From NCBI RefSeq assembly GCF_964355755.1, contig NC_092670.1:6411001-6475000 (forward strand): a stretch of 64,000 nucleotides of DNA, in the 5' to 3' direction. Positions 52,556 through 63,417 of this stretch are shown piece after piece. Made by a program: the position numbers and the translations under genes. The notes beneath the pieces were generated by a model. The model had not been told where the DNA came from. It saw only the letters and a program-made list of their open reading frames with translations, and searched no databases. Source of the stretch: Antedon mediterranea. Taxonomy: Eukaryota > Echinodermata > Crinoidea > Comatulida > Antedonidae. The stretch's first letter is position 1, and the number at the start of each line of letters is the position of its first letter.

Positions 52556-52880
52556 GTTTGCGTTTATTAAAAATTATTAAGAAATAAAAACAAATGTATA
52601 TGTACAGTTCATGGATTGATTATTATTATTTTTATGAACTGTTGAAATTATTTTTTAAGTACTTATAATAATTTATTTGCAATTATGTTGAATAAAAATA
52701 AATTGCACTTTGATCTCCTACAAAGTCTAGTTTGTTGTGATCAGTAGTGTTTTAATGTATATATAAATAAATTAGTACATTGGTCTAAAATAGTGACCTT
52801 GTTGCCATGGCGAGGGAGATTTCAACTCAAGTTTAATTAAATTCAATACAATTGAACAGTTGCTTTTATTGTTGTATTAT
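52556..52880 (+). repeat. Dispersed repeat, copy 1
   Basis: Shares ordered blocks with 55536-55725: ATTATTAAGAAATAAAAAC, then GAAATTATTTT, then ACTTATAATAATTTATTTGC, then TCTAAAATAGT, then GGGAG with TCAACT. The spacing differs by indels. The family is not identified. Confidence 0.55.
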
Positions 52881-52954
52881 TATATTTAAACATTTTATGT
52901 AGCAATTTTATAAAAATGCAAGAATCTACAGAACGCCTAAACGTTTTCTTTTTT

Positions 52955-53330
52955 TAAAATGTATTTATTTTTTTTTATTTCCACATCATCCAACAGCGAC
53001 AAGGTCGCCCATAACAGGATTAATACATAGAAAGACAAAATAATACAATGTATGTATATAATATATACAATAATAATAATAAAAAAAAAAAACCATTAAC
53101 AAGTGATATTAAAAATAACAGATACTTTTTACGAAAATAATACATGGAAAGGGGATGGAAACAAGTTTGTTTGATTACATTTTCCACACACATCAAATAA
53201 TACAGTTGTACATTCTAATTTTAACCCTTCACGGCGGAACCCAAAGGGAGGTCTCCTGAGACTATGCAAATGGCAGTAAACACAATGAACCTGGGTTGTT
53301 AAAATGTTTTTATTCAATCATTTTTTCAAT
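52955..53330 (-). mobile_element. LINE-type 3' end fragment
   Basis: On the minus strand it ends GATGATGTGGAAATAAA followed by an A-rich tail. The preceding GGGCGACCTTGTCGCTG stretch resembles the 3' UTR of CR1/L2-like LINEs. No recognisable reverse transcriptase part. Confidence 0.45.
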
Positions 53331-54622
53331 AAACCTGTCCAACACCCTAACATTAATATACATTTTACATATTTTATTAAATTTCATATGCTAATTTTTT
53401 TTGGTTGTACAGTTTTTTTTGTATTCATATGTGACAGTACAATAAACTGTTCTTCACTCTTATTACATTAATTTATCTGCACATCAATGGAAAGCTCCAA
53501 TCTGAATACTGTAGTTTATGAACAAAATAAGACCCTATTTTTAATTTTTTTTCTATTACTAAATACATAGTTTCTTGTTTATGAGTATAAATAACACATT
53601 TTATGCCCAGATTCTTAATTTGAAGGCTTTTCATATTTGCCACAAACTTTTCAAATAACCGGGTGTGAATATTTGTCATTTTTCTACAAGGAATATGTAG
53701 GGCCTGTTTCTGCTGAGAAAAATAACCAGTTAATAATCGGTGAATAAATAAACAATGGTTATTTGATTGACCTTTAGTCAACTACTTTAAGATCTTCAAC
53801 CTTTGACCACCACCACATCGAATGTTGGTTTTGATGTTACCTTTTTTCGTCAACCACCACCTACCAAATCACGAGCAGAAATTAAGCAATAATGGGGTTG
53901 ATGCAGCATGTCACACAAAAACACACTAGGTATAAACTTCAGTTATGTCAAAATCTATGTACAATTTATACATATATAACAATGTACAATGAAATAGCTC
54001 CTAGCAGTGAAGGATAGACGCATGCAGATTTTATGTGAATAGTACTTAATCAGCTAGGGCCAGCGACTTCAGGTGACAGTCAGAAAATGTTTAAAGCTTT
54101 TTTTTGTCGTGAGGTGGTTTCCCGAATGATCGTAAAATCAAAACGGTACTGGGTATGACCAACTAGCGTTATTGTCACCGGCTAGTCATCCATTCATAGA
54201 AGTACTAATGTAGTAGCCTACCTGTACGGTGACCCGAGGCATGACTAACTACGACTTTTAGATGATAGAAAGTTGAGAAAAAATGTTACGAGTAGTTGTA
54301 CGTCATGAAGAGTTGAGTTAAACACTTTTTTTTTTTACATTCTTGTAAATAATCTAGACTGCCCGAAGAAAAAAAAAACCAAACATACAGCGAGATGCTA
54401 TTTCTGAATGATACATTCTTTGGGGTAAGTACTGTAGGCCAAATTGGGTCTTATGAATGGTTGCAATTGTCATGAAACTGACTTTGGCTAAGAACTTTAG
54501 CGCAGACCAATATAATAAAATAAAGCGGGCATTGCATGGATTCAAATGGTGTCGTTTACGATGCAAACTCGCACTGGATCAAGGTAATGTATTTAACAGT
54601 GTTATTGAATACATTCCGACTT
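53331..54622. other. 3' flank of LRRC46; no separate gene seen
   Basis: Probably includes the LRRC46 3' UTR (minus strand), but no clear AATAAA close to the stop codon is present. A 102-codon minus frame at 53473-53781 is not recognisable. Confidence 0.35.
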
Positions 54623-54789
54623 CTAATAATAGGCTGAATTAGCTCCAGCAGCTCTAGTCGTATTCATACCAAGCTCTGATTGGCTGCGAAATGTTTCTAG
54701 TTCGTCTAGTACGGCATCATGCTGAATATTATAGCCTTTCATTCTCTCTTTTGATCTTTGGATAATTTCTGTTGAGGTTTGAAACAAAT
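54623..54789 (-). CDS. LRRC46: LRRC46 last exon
   Basis: Residues from DLFQTSTEIIQRSKERMKG to the TAG stop. Acceptor TTTTATTTCAG. A second copy of the same acceptor lies 68 bases upstream (exon start 54857); using it would hit a stop after about 12 codons. Confidence 0.8.
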
Positions 54790-57700
54790 CTGAAATAAAA
54801 AATTAATACTACTAGTTCAAAAATAGATTTCAATTTCTGTTGAGGTTTGAAACAAATCTGAAATAAAAAATAAATACTACTACTATAGTTCAAAATAGAT
54901 TTCAATTTCTTCCTTTAAAAAATGTCATCTTTCACCTCATGAATTTATTTGTACCATCGCACTCATAAAAATGCATTATTTGTTGTATAATATAAACATC
55001 TAGTCTTACCGTTTGAATCACCTGATAATTGAAGATTTCCAACATAAACCTGTAATTCTTCATCTTCAGTCTCTTCTTCATCACTACTTGACACCTCAAT
55101 ACCAACATCTTGTTTTTCTTGTTTGCTAATTTCAACATTATCTAGTTGTTTTAAGTTTCTTAGTGACTTGATAGTGTTCGGCCTATTAAGACAAACAGAA
55201 TTTGAATGACAGGTTTATCAGAGAAGGCTCCTAATTCTGAAGCGAAGGCATATTTGTGAATAAAGTCTAAAGCTCTGCCTGCACTATAAGAATAGTTTGA
55301 CAAAAAAAGTGATGTGCCCAAATATGGTAGTGATATGCCCAAATATGGTAGTGATATGACATCACCATGTCCATACAGTATATGGGAACATCACATTTTT
55401 ATGTCGCATAAAGTTTGATAATGTAGACAGAGCTTAAAAACTTCTATTTTCAAATCTGTCAAACAATTAAAAGAAAACCTACTTCATCTTACAAGGGATA
55501 ATGTGAAGGCTAAATCATTTCAGTTTGTGTTCCAATTATTAAGAAATAAAAACCATGGAAACTGTGGAAATTATTTTATAAGTACCACTTATAATTTATT
55601 TGCCATTATAATTTAAATTATAAATATATTAGTATATTGCTCTAAAATAGTAACATGGGGAGGGAGAAGTCAACTAATTAAATCCAACCCAATTTAATAA
55701 TCGCCTTTCTTTCTTTACTCTTAAGAGTTTATTAAAACCATGGTAATCTCTACTGGGCAGAAAAATGGTCGGTAAATGTAACCGACGTGGTTAATCAAAT
55801 CTTGAGGGAACTGTAACCAGCTTTCAGATTGGAATTTTCTTGGTCAATTTAGCTGGTTAATTTGACCAAGTGCTACTGAGGCTTAATGGCTAACTGTCAT
55901 TCCCAAAAACATGGTAAGCAATTGCGTTTAAAACAAAAACACCATATTACTTAGAGAACACCTTCTGAAACAAGCATTCCAGCTTAAAAAGGGTTCTGCT
56001 ATGTCATTTTTGTGTTTTTTTTCCTGGTGTTAAATGTTTATCAGTATCAGTATAACATAGCATTAATAAATATTAAAAACAAATGCTATTACTATTAGTA
56101 TTATATTACAATTGGTATTTTTTTCATTATGAAAATACTACCTGTAATTATTTTCTTTTGTGCATTCATTTCCAGACATGTTTAAAATGATCAAAGAAGG
56201 CGGCAGTTCATCTAGAAATAAAGAAATATATCATTTTAAATGTTATTCTATGCGTACAACTGGTTGATGGTATCACTCACCTTCAAGGTAGGCTTAAGTT
56301 GACTTGGAACTAAAAGTAACTAGTCGAGAGCATTCATACAGTATCAACTGAATAGAACTGAAATTTGAGATCCTTGCCATTTTAATTTAATTCCCAAGGT
56401 GAATTTCAAATGTTATAATACCCCGATAAAAAAGCAGTCAATATCTGTATAATAACACCCTTACTCTTCAAAGTAAATTGTTGTTGCAACGACGCAATTC
56501 AATGGTCAGGTCATCAGTTGGTTATCGTTATAACCGACTGATCAGTCTGTAATAAGTGATGTGATTCCATTTCGACCAATCACGTTCTTAAATAAATTAC
56601 CTATGTCCAGATGAACTATGAGGTTTTCAGATAAATCCAGAAACATGAGACTTTTGATTGAATGCAAATTCTTTACCTTCTCAATTTTATTTCCAGATAA
56701 AACAAGGAAACGAAGATGACAAAGAGATTCCAAGTTTTCAATTCTTTGAATCATATTCTAAAAGGCAAAAAGGAATTTAACATTATATAATAATAATAAT
56801 ATTTATTTCCACAAATAATAGAGCAAGATACAGAGTAACATAATAAATAAACAACCGATAATGAACATATATAATGCAAGAAAAGAAATATATAAGTGGA
56901 AAAGGGACACCACGGCCAGCAAGCTTTAAATTGGGCGCCCTGTCAATATTGAAACAATTAGAACTTTAACATTTTAAAAACAATTTATAATTGAATTATA
57001 TGTGATTACAAATTATACAATTTTCAGATAAACACATATTTACATTGTTCTTATAAGTTATATTCAATAATATAAAACCTGTTTTTCTTTTTAAATTATA
57101 CAAATTATTACTTGATCTAATTACGTTACTGATATTATTCCATATTCTTGGTCCTTCATAAAATATTCCTCTTTGTCCAATGTTTGTGTTTTTTGGCAAT
57201 GTACAAATTATTTTTGTTTCTCGTATCATGTACCTGTACAGAGTCATATGTTTGGAAAAGGGAATTAAAATTTGATATACAGTACCAAAACGATTTCCTA
57301 TTTCTGCAACTTGAATTCCTTAACCTCGAAGGAAACTGCCATAGCTTAAACTTAAAGTTGGTATGTATGATGCAATTTAATATAGGTATAAACCTTATGT
57401 TATTGTGAAAGGTATAAACGGCCTTACCATGTTTAAACACCAAAGTTACAGTAAGCAACGTCGGGCATGATTAGAGGTTGGATGGGAGACCATCTGGGAA
57501 TATCGGGAGCTGGGGTCCCATTAAGCATTGGAAATCAGCATTGATTACATTTATGGCAGCTAAAATCTGCCTCAGACATATTGGCGTATGCCTCGCCTAT
57601 GGTCAAGGTTGGCACTGGACGAGAGAACCCTTCGTCACTAGGACCAGCAAAAAGGTTTTTAAAAATAGAACAGTCAATTTTTCAACTAATGAAATAACCA

Positions 57701-60700
57701 CCCATAACATTCAATATTTGTATTCCAATTTATATGCATGTGTTATGCGCGATTTGCGCAATTTAAAATTGCGCAAAGACTTCCTTGCGCAATTTGAATT
57801 GAAACATCTGTTTCAAATTGCGCAAGCAACGTATTAAATTGCGCAAGTAATCTGCAAATTGTGCAAGGTTTTTCGACAGATTGTGAAATCATGCACACAC
57901 ATATTTTCATAGTAATTTCTAAGAATGATTCAAAATTAAAGATAATATCGCATTTCCTTATTTTAGTAGTGAAAATATTGTTATTGTTAGCATACCGTCG
58001 AAGACCCGACAAAGGTACCACAAAGGTGGTGTTCCCGGCGGGCGGCTAATACTACTCTAGCCTACTGATGGCTATGTTTTGATAGCAAGTCTAAACGTTG
58101 GTGGCGGTAGACTATGTTGTGTATTACTACATTAATTTTTGTTATTTTTACATTTATTTTGATTTATTTTAAGTTGCAATGAGTGATAATATTATTTAAT
58201 TGTGTATGCCATTGATGTTGTGTATTATACACATGTTATCTTCGCATTTATTATGTTTCATTTTGAGTTATTAGTTTCTAATAAATTATCATTGTTAACC
58301 GATCGTCGACGTTAGCACATGGTTAGCATGCACGCGCATTCTGAAGAATTCTGCTGCGCAATTTGACAATTTTACAAACTGTGCAGCGCAATTTGAAATT
58401 GCGCATGGATTTTCTTGCGCAATTTCAAATTGCGCAAGAATCCTTTTCGCAATTTCAAATTGCGCAAGAAATTTTGTGCGCAATTTCAAATTGCGCAAGG
58501 AATTTTTTGCAAAAATTGCATAGTCGACTGTGCCTATATAAAACTTTAAATTACATGCACAGTTGACTGTCCACCACTGAGAGCGACCACGCTTAAGTGG
58601 CTATAGACACTCACCTGCTGTAAATACAGATTGGTTACTGGTCCTAGCATCTCCAAGTTGTCTATATGCTCAATGTTTTCTCTATCCAATCGTACATGGC
58701 TAATTTTTGTTAGCGATTCAATACTGTGTGAACAAATAAATTACAGATTATTAGTAGAAATATTACAAAAAAAAGGGTAGTAACAAAGTGCGAGGCAGCG
58801 AGGCAGGGAAGGCATGCGAGGCAAGTCAGAAATTTATGCGAGGCATCGTTTTACCATCATCAAAAAATGCGAGGCATCATTTTATCCTTTCTCAAAATTG
58901 CAAGGCAGGAAATCACCGAAATTGAAGTAGCCTAGGCCTAGGCCCGCTAGGCTAGTTTCCTTTTGCACCTGCCTTGTATTTTAACCAACTTTATCCTGAA
59001 TACCACAGCTTAGAATTAGTAGGCCTACTTTAATGAAGAAAAATCACATAAAAGTAACAATAAATCCATTAAATTGGTGATTTTACAGACGATGTTTTTC
59101 TTGCATTTCGCACACTCAATGTTCAATATTTTGGTTTCTATGGAACGCCAAAAGAGCAAAATTAATTAGAGGGCTAAAAACTCTGTGGAATCCATTTATA
59201 TTTAACGCATTATTTGGTGAAAATCAAGTACAATTTCAATAGATTTTGTCACTGTCAGTAAGGAAAAATGTTACTGTTGATAATGTACACGGTTTCGTTA
59301 ACATTTTAAAGAATAAAATAGAAAAATTCATCATAATATCCTTAGTAGGATGTCCTAGGTCTAGACTAGGTAGTGATGTTGATTTAGGATCGATTATTAT
59401 TCTTTGAAAACAGAACAGTATCAGCAGTAACATATTACAGCATTTTTATTGACAAATTAACAAATATATTGAAATAAAATGTGTTTTTCACCAATAAATG
59501 CATGAGAAATTGACGCATTCCACTGAGTTTTAGTCCTCTATTATCGTTGCTCTTTTGGCGCTCCATAGAAACAAAAATATTGAACATTGAATAAGTGAAA
59601 TTCGCGAACAGTGTGCGAGAAACACGCCTGTAAAATCATTAATTTAAGGATTTATTTGTTACTTTTTATGTGATTCTTTCATTAAAGTACTCATGAGGTA
59701 TACTTCTAAGGTGTGGTATTCACACGATAAAGTTAGCGAAGGAAACTAGCGCCAGGTTTATTAATACGTACATGGACAACAATAAATAAAAATCGTTCGT
59801 AATATACCTAGCTTACTAAAACAGGAATAGTGTATCATTATTAAATATTACACCAATTATTATTATATCAAAATTGATTAAATTATTTTCTACATAGGCC
59901 TCTTATCTAGGTTAGGGCTAAGCATATTAGCTAAAGTTTAATGTTAGGCCTAGTATTACAATTGTCGGACGTAAGTCTTTTTTCACACGCGCTCCAGAAT
60001 TCTGTCGCAATTTTTTTCTTTGCGGCATGTTATTGGATCGCCATATCAGTTACCTTTTATTCACCGCCAGTTATTGAACTTGTCCTGGCAATCGCTGTTC
60101 ACCTTATTTGCGAGAGAGGTACACGTGTTGTTCCTAGAGAATGGAATGTCAAAAATGTCTTTGGCACGCCGCTCAGAGAGAAGTCTGTGCGTTGCTGCTG
60201 AAACCACGTGCTATAGGAGGGGAATGCACCACAATCCTCTGAGCTGAGGGCTGAATCATTCCGCTACCTGCTAAATAGTAAAGAGGGATTTTCCATCTCT
60301 CGGGTCTACCGGATCTAGGCGCAGGGGTGTGACAAAATATTATTTTCACTCTGCTATGTTCGAGAGACATGTGAGTGAACACGCTCGAAATGCCAACAAA
60401 CATTGCAATCATTTGATGAGTGTGTCGCTATAACAATTATTGTTTATCGAAAGTTAGAGACTGTCGTTCAGATTTTTGAACCGTAGTTTGGGCACTTTTG
60501 ACACGATATGACTTGAATGAAAAAACAATCGTTACATAAAAATAAACAACATGATGAGTGTATACACGAATCTATTTAGATACGCTTGTATCGATTGATT
60601 ATTAGGCCTATAATATAGCATAATAGCACGTTAAGATATGCCTCGCACCTTTTTGAAATTGTAAACTATATGCCTCGCACTTTTGGAAATGATAAAATGA

Positions 60701-63417
60701 TGCCTCGCACAAATATTTGGCATGCCTCGCTGCCTCGCACTTTGTCAACACTCCAAAAAAAAACGAAGTTACAGGCCTACACTGCAAGCAAATTAAATTT
60801 TCGCATGAGAATTTTAATGGCCATATGCTCGTAAAATGTGTAACAAAAGTTTTTTTGTATCTATAATTAATGTAATTCTTGCAAATGTTCATATTTAATC
60901 AGTTTAAGATGGAATTGTTGTTGTTATAGTTTTTTTTATTTTTGATTTCATGTACTTTTACTATTATATATTTATATTTTAGTCTACTCTGTAGCAATGT
61001 TAGTATACTTATAGGCATACGGGGGTCACGACTTAAAGTTCAGTGAACTTACTGTGACCTCCATTCACCCACATTTAATATGTTGTGTAAATTATATATA
61101 TATATATATAAGTGAGTGGAAAAAATAAATAAACGAAACGAAACCAAACCAGTACTACTACTTCTACTAGGCTCTAGGCCTACTGAGCATTAAGTCATTG
61201 TTGTTGTTTGCAGCTACAATAATATTTAAGACCTCCTTACCTAGGGAGTGTTGACAAAGTGCGAGGCAGCGAGGCACGCGAGGCATGCCAAATATTTGTG
61301 CGAGGTATCATTTTATCATTTCCAAAAGTGCGAGGCGTGCGAGGCATATAGTTTACAATTTCAAAAAGGTGCGAGGCATATCTTAACATGCTATTATGCT
61401 ATATTATAGGCCTAATAATCAATCGATACAAGCGTATCTAAATAGATTCGTGTATACACTCATCATGTTGTTTATTTTTATGTAACGATTGTTTTTTCAT
61501 TCAAGTCATATCGTGTCAAATTTTACTTTTACAAAAGTGCCCAAACTACGGTTCAAAAATCTGAACGACAGTCTTCAACTTTCGATAAACAATAATTGTT
61601 ATAGCGACACACTCATCAAATTACTGCAATGTTTGTTGGCATTTCGAGCGTGTTCACTCACATGTCTCTCGAACATAGCAGAGTGAAAATAATATTTTGT
61701 CACACCCCTGCGCCTAGATCCGGTAGACCCGAGAGATGGAAAATCCATCTTTACTATTTAGCAGGTAGCGGAATGATTCAGCCCTCAGCTCAGAGGATTG
61801 TGGTGCATTCCCCTCCTATAGCACGTGGTTTCAGCAGCAACGCACAGACTTCTCTCTGAGCGGCGTGCCAAAGACATTTTTGACATTCCATTCTCTAGGA
61901 ACAACACGTGTACCTCTCTCGCAAATAAGGTGAACAGCGATTGCCAGGACAAGTTCAATAACTGGCGGTGAATAAAAGGTAACTGATATGCCGATCCAAT
62001 AACATGCCGCAAAGAAAAAAATTGCGACAGAATTCTGGAGCGCGTGTGAAAAAAGACTTACGTCCGACAATTGTAATACTAGGCCTAAAATTAAACTTTA
62101 GCTAATATGCTTAGCCCTAACCTAGATAAGAGGCCTATGTAGAAAATAATTTAATCAATTTTGATATAATAATAATTGGTGTAATATTTAATAATGATAC
62201 ACTATTCCTGTTTTAGTAAGCTAGGTATATTATTATTACGAACGATTTTTATTTATTGTTGTCCATGTACGTACTAATAAACCTGGCGCTAGTTTCCTTC
62301 GCTTGTATTTTTACTCCAAATTTGATAACTAACTTTATCGTGTGAATACCACACCTTAGAAGTATACCTCATGAGTACTTTAATGAAAGAATCACATAAA
62401 AAGTAACAAATAAATCCTTAAATTAATGATTTTACAGGCGTGTTTCTCGCACACTGTTCGCGAATTTCACTTATTCAATGTTCAATATTTTTGTTTCTAT
62501 GGAGCGCCAAAAGAGCAACGATAAAACTCAGTGGAATGCGTCAATTTCTCATGCATTTATTGGTGAAAAACACGTTTCATTTCAATATATTTGTTAATTT
62601 GTCAATAAAAATGTTGTAATATGTTACTGCTGATACTGTTCTGTTTTCAAAGAATAATAATCGATCCTAAATCAACATCACTACCTAGTCTAGACCTAGG
62701 ACATCCTACTAAGGATATTATGATGAATTTTTCTATTTTATTCTTTAAAAGGTTAACGAAACCGTGTACATTATCAACAGTAACATTTTTCCTTACTGAC
62801 AGTGACAAAATCTATTGAAATTGTACTTGATTTTCACCAAATAATGCGTTAAATATAAATGGATTCTACAGAGTTTTTAGCCCTCTAATTAATTTTGCTC
62901 TTTTGGCGTTCCATAGAAACCAAAATATTGAACATTGAGTGTGCGAAATGCGAGAAAAACAACGTCTGTAAAATCACCAATTTAATGGATTTATTGTTAC
63001 TTTTATGTGATTTTTCTTCATTAAAGTAGGCCTAGTAATTCTAAGCTGTGGTATTCAGGATAAAGTTGGTTAAAATACAAGGCAGGTGCAAAAGGAAACT
63101 AGCCTAGCGGGCCTAGGCCTAGGCTACTTCAATTTCGGTGATTTCCTGCCTTGCAATTTTGAGAAATGATAAAATGATGCCTCGCATTTTTTGATGATGG
63201 TAAAACGATGCCTCGCATAAATTTCTGACTTGCCTCGCATGCCTTCCCTGCCTCGCACTTTGTTACTACCCTTACCTAGGCTAGGTCTAGCCTAGCTATG
63301 CCACAGTACTTACAGTTTTTCGTGTGGTCCATTGGCTACACTTGCAGCAAGGTTCCGTTTTGCTATCAGAGAAAATGAAATTCTGGCTGGGTTTGAAACA
63401 TTTTCTTTGAGATCCAT
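54623..63417 (-). CDS. LRRC46: LRRC46-like leucine-rich-repeat protein, 6 exons, 259 aa
   Basis: An orthologue of LRRC46, an SDS22-type LRR protein linked in mammals to the sperm flagellum. Exons 63417-63314, 58723-58615, 56757-56601, 56211-56142, 55182-55010 and 54789-54623 splice in frame to 259 residues (human about 321). Hallmarks in order: IAKRNL near the N-terminus (human ITKRNL); HVRLDRENI (human TVRLDREGI); LYLQQNMIQRIENL; LRFLVLSGNKIEKVKNL; LMFLDLSENLIVHLDI (human LQFLDLSENLIETL); DELPPSLIILNMSGNECT (human DEFPQSLLILNLSGNSCT); then an acidic stretch (SSSDEEETEDEE), also present in human. The C-terminal tail is shorter and diverged. The four repeats and LRR cap are intact, so the gene looks functional despite heavy transposon load in introns 1 and 2. 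Start chosen at the ATG at 63417. Confidence 0.92.
54764..54910. repeat. Tandem duplication over a splice acceptor
   Basis: AATTTCTGTTGAGGTTTGAA begins at 54764 and again at 54832, and its first bases recur at 54904 (periods 68 and 72). On the minus strand each copy carries TATTTCAG followed by the first ~25 bases of the last LRRC46 exon. Confidence 0.9.
55010..55182 (-). CDS. LRRC46: LRRC46 exon 5, acidic segment
   Basis: 57 codons with an acidic run (SSSDEEETEDEE). The acceptor is TTAATAG; the donor is AAACG before GTAAGA. Confidence 0.85.
55269..55435. mobile_element. ~160-bp inverted-repeat element, copy 4
   Basis: The ends are AAGCTCTGCCTGCACTAT and AATGTAGACAGAGCTT. GATGTGCCCAAATATGGTAG is inside, with GCCCAAATATGGTAGTGATA tandemly duplicated. 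Confidence 0.8.
55536..55725 (+). repeat. Dispersed repeat, copy 2
   Basis: Same ordered blocks as 52556-52880, same orientation, more compact. Confidence 0.5.
56142..56211 (-). CDS. LRRC46: LRRC46 exon 4
   Basis: Residues DELPPSLIILNMSGNECT and following. The acceptor is TTTCTAG; the donor is TACAG before GTAGTA. Confidence 0.9.
56212..56600 (-). other. LRRC46 intron 3
   Basis: 389 bases. No feature recognised. Confidence 0.6.
56601..56757 (-). CDS. LRRC46: LRRC46 exon 3, LRR core
   Basis: 52 codons plus one base, holding two full SDS22-like repeats. The acceptor is GCCTTTTAG; the donor is CATAG before GTAATT. Confidence 0.92.
56790..57250 (-). mobile_element. LINE fragment: reverse transcriptase tail and 3' end
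   Basis: The minus frame 57247-56996 encodes YMIRETKIICTLPKNTNIG, then GIFYEGPRIWNNISNVIRSS, the post-polymerase GP.IWN..P..IR motif of Jockey/CR1/L2-like LINEs. The element ends TTTGTGGAAATAAA with an (ATT)n tail at 56790-56810. 5'-truncated and sitting in LRRC46 intron 2, in the gene's own orientation. Confidence 0.75.
57413..57520 (+). pseudogene. 5S rRNA-derived sequence (pseudogene or SINE head)
   Basis: It aligns by eye with animal 5S rRNA: AACGGCCTTACCATGTTTAA at the start (5S has ACGGCCATACCACCCTGAA), then AAGTTACAGTAAGCAACGTCGGGC, then GGTTGGATGGGAGACCATCT and GGGAATATCGGGAGCTG. About 20 bases around the 5S CGATCTCGTCTGATCTCGG region are missing. The C-box of the internal promoter is nearly intact. 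It may be a 5S pseudogene or the head of a SINE3-type retroposon. A functional 5S is excluded by the deletion. Confidence 0.8.
57745..57875. repeat. TTGCGCAA palindrome cluster 1
   Basis: Five exact TTGCGCAA octamers in ~100 bp, mostly as paired arms such as TTGCGCAATTTAAAATTGCG. They form hairpins and also equal the C/EBP consensus half-site dimer. Confidence 0.85.
58350..58525. repeat. TTGCGCAA palindrome cluster 2
   Basis: Four near-copies of a ~40-bp unit, each with GCGCAATTTCAAATTGCGCA as a palindrome. Four exact TTGCGCAA octamers plus several with one change. It lies ~90 bases upstream, in plus-strand order, of LRRC46 exon 2. Confidence 0.88.
58615..58723 (-). CDS. LRRC46: LRRC46 exon 2
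   Basis: Completes a Leu codon, then 36 codons including HVRLDRENIEHIDNLE and LYLQQ. The acceptor is TTCACACAG; the donor is CAGCAG before GTGAGT. Confidence 0.9.
58775..60754 (+). mobile_element. ~2-kb DNA transposon with GCGAGGCA ends, copy 1
   Basis: The terminal inverted repeats share ACAAAGTGCGAGGCAGCG; the left end starts GGGTAGTA and the right end, inverted, GGAGTGTTG. Several GCGAGGCA repeats lie subterminally at both ends. It is flanked by AAAAAAAA on both sides (58767-58774 and 60755-60762), an 8-bp target duplication, though in a homopolymer. The element has an internal fold-back (about 58951-59260 against 59440-59750). No transposase motif in any frame, so probably non-autonomous. 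8-bp duplications occur in hAT, P and Merlin groups; the GG start argues against hAT. Confidence 0.85.
60755..61244. other. Spacer between the two inverted transposons
   Basis: About 490 bases of LRRC46 intron 1. It includes a LINE-like 3' end (ACTTAAAGTTCAGTGAAC to GAGTGGAAAAAATAAATAAA) with a TA microsatellite near 61097-61111. Confidence 0.6.
61245..63271 (-). mobile_element. ~2-kb DNA transposon with GCGAGGCA ends, copy 2, inverted
   Basis: A reverse-orientation copy of the element at 58775, nearly identical along its length. It is flanked by a perfect 8-bp duplication TTACCTAG (61237-61244 and 63272-63279), which fixes its borders and shows independent insertion. Differences: one fewer GCGAGGCA unit at the outer end, ~30 extra bases near 62305-62335 and ~15 extra near 61520. 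The frames it shares with copy 1 (for example MRHVIGS at 62012 minus) match no family I know. Confidence 0.9.
63314..63417 (-). CDS. LRRC46: LRRC46 exon 1
   Basis: 34 codons plus two bases (MDLKENVSNPARISF to HEK). The donor is AAACT before GTAAGT. Confidence 0.8.

Larger units (their letters stand above)
55183..56141 (-). other. LRRC46 intron 4
   Basis: Contains the fourth ~160-bp inverted-repeat element and the second copy of the dispersed repeat at 55536-55725. Otherwise nothing recognised. Confidence 0.65.

Noticed and set aside
59236-62818. Pairs of identical open frames in the two 2-kb elements as a conserved gene pair
   Set aside because: They are mirrored because the transposon copies are mirrored; frames overlap on both strands and show no transposase motif.
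58773-63272. Single large palindrome or segmental inverted duplication
   Set aside because: Each arm has its own terminal inverted repeats and a different 8-bp flanking duplication, so two insertions explain it better.
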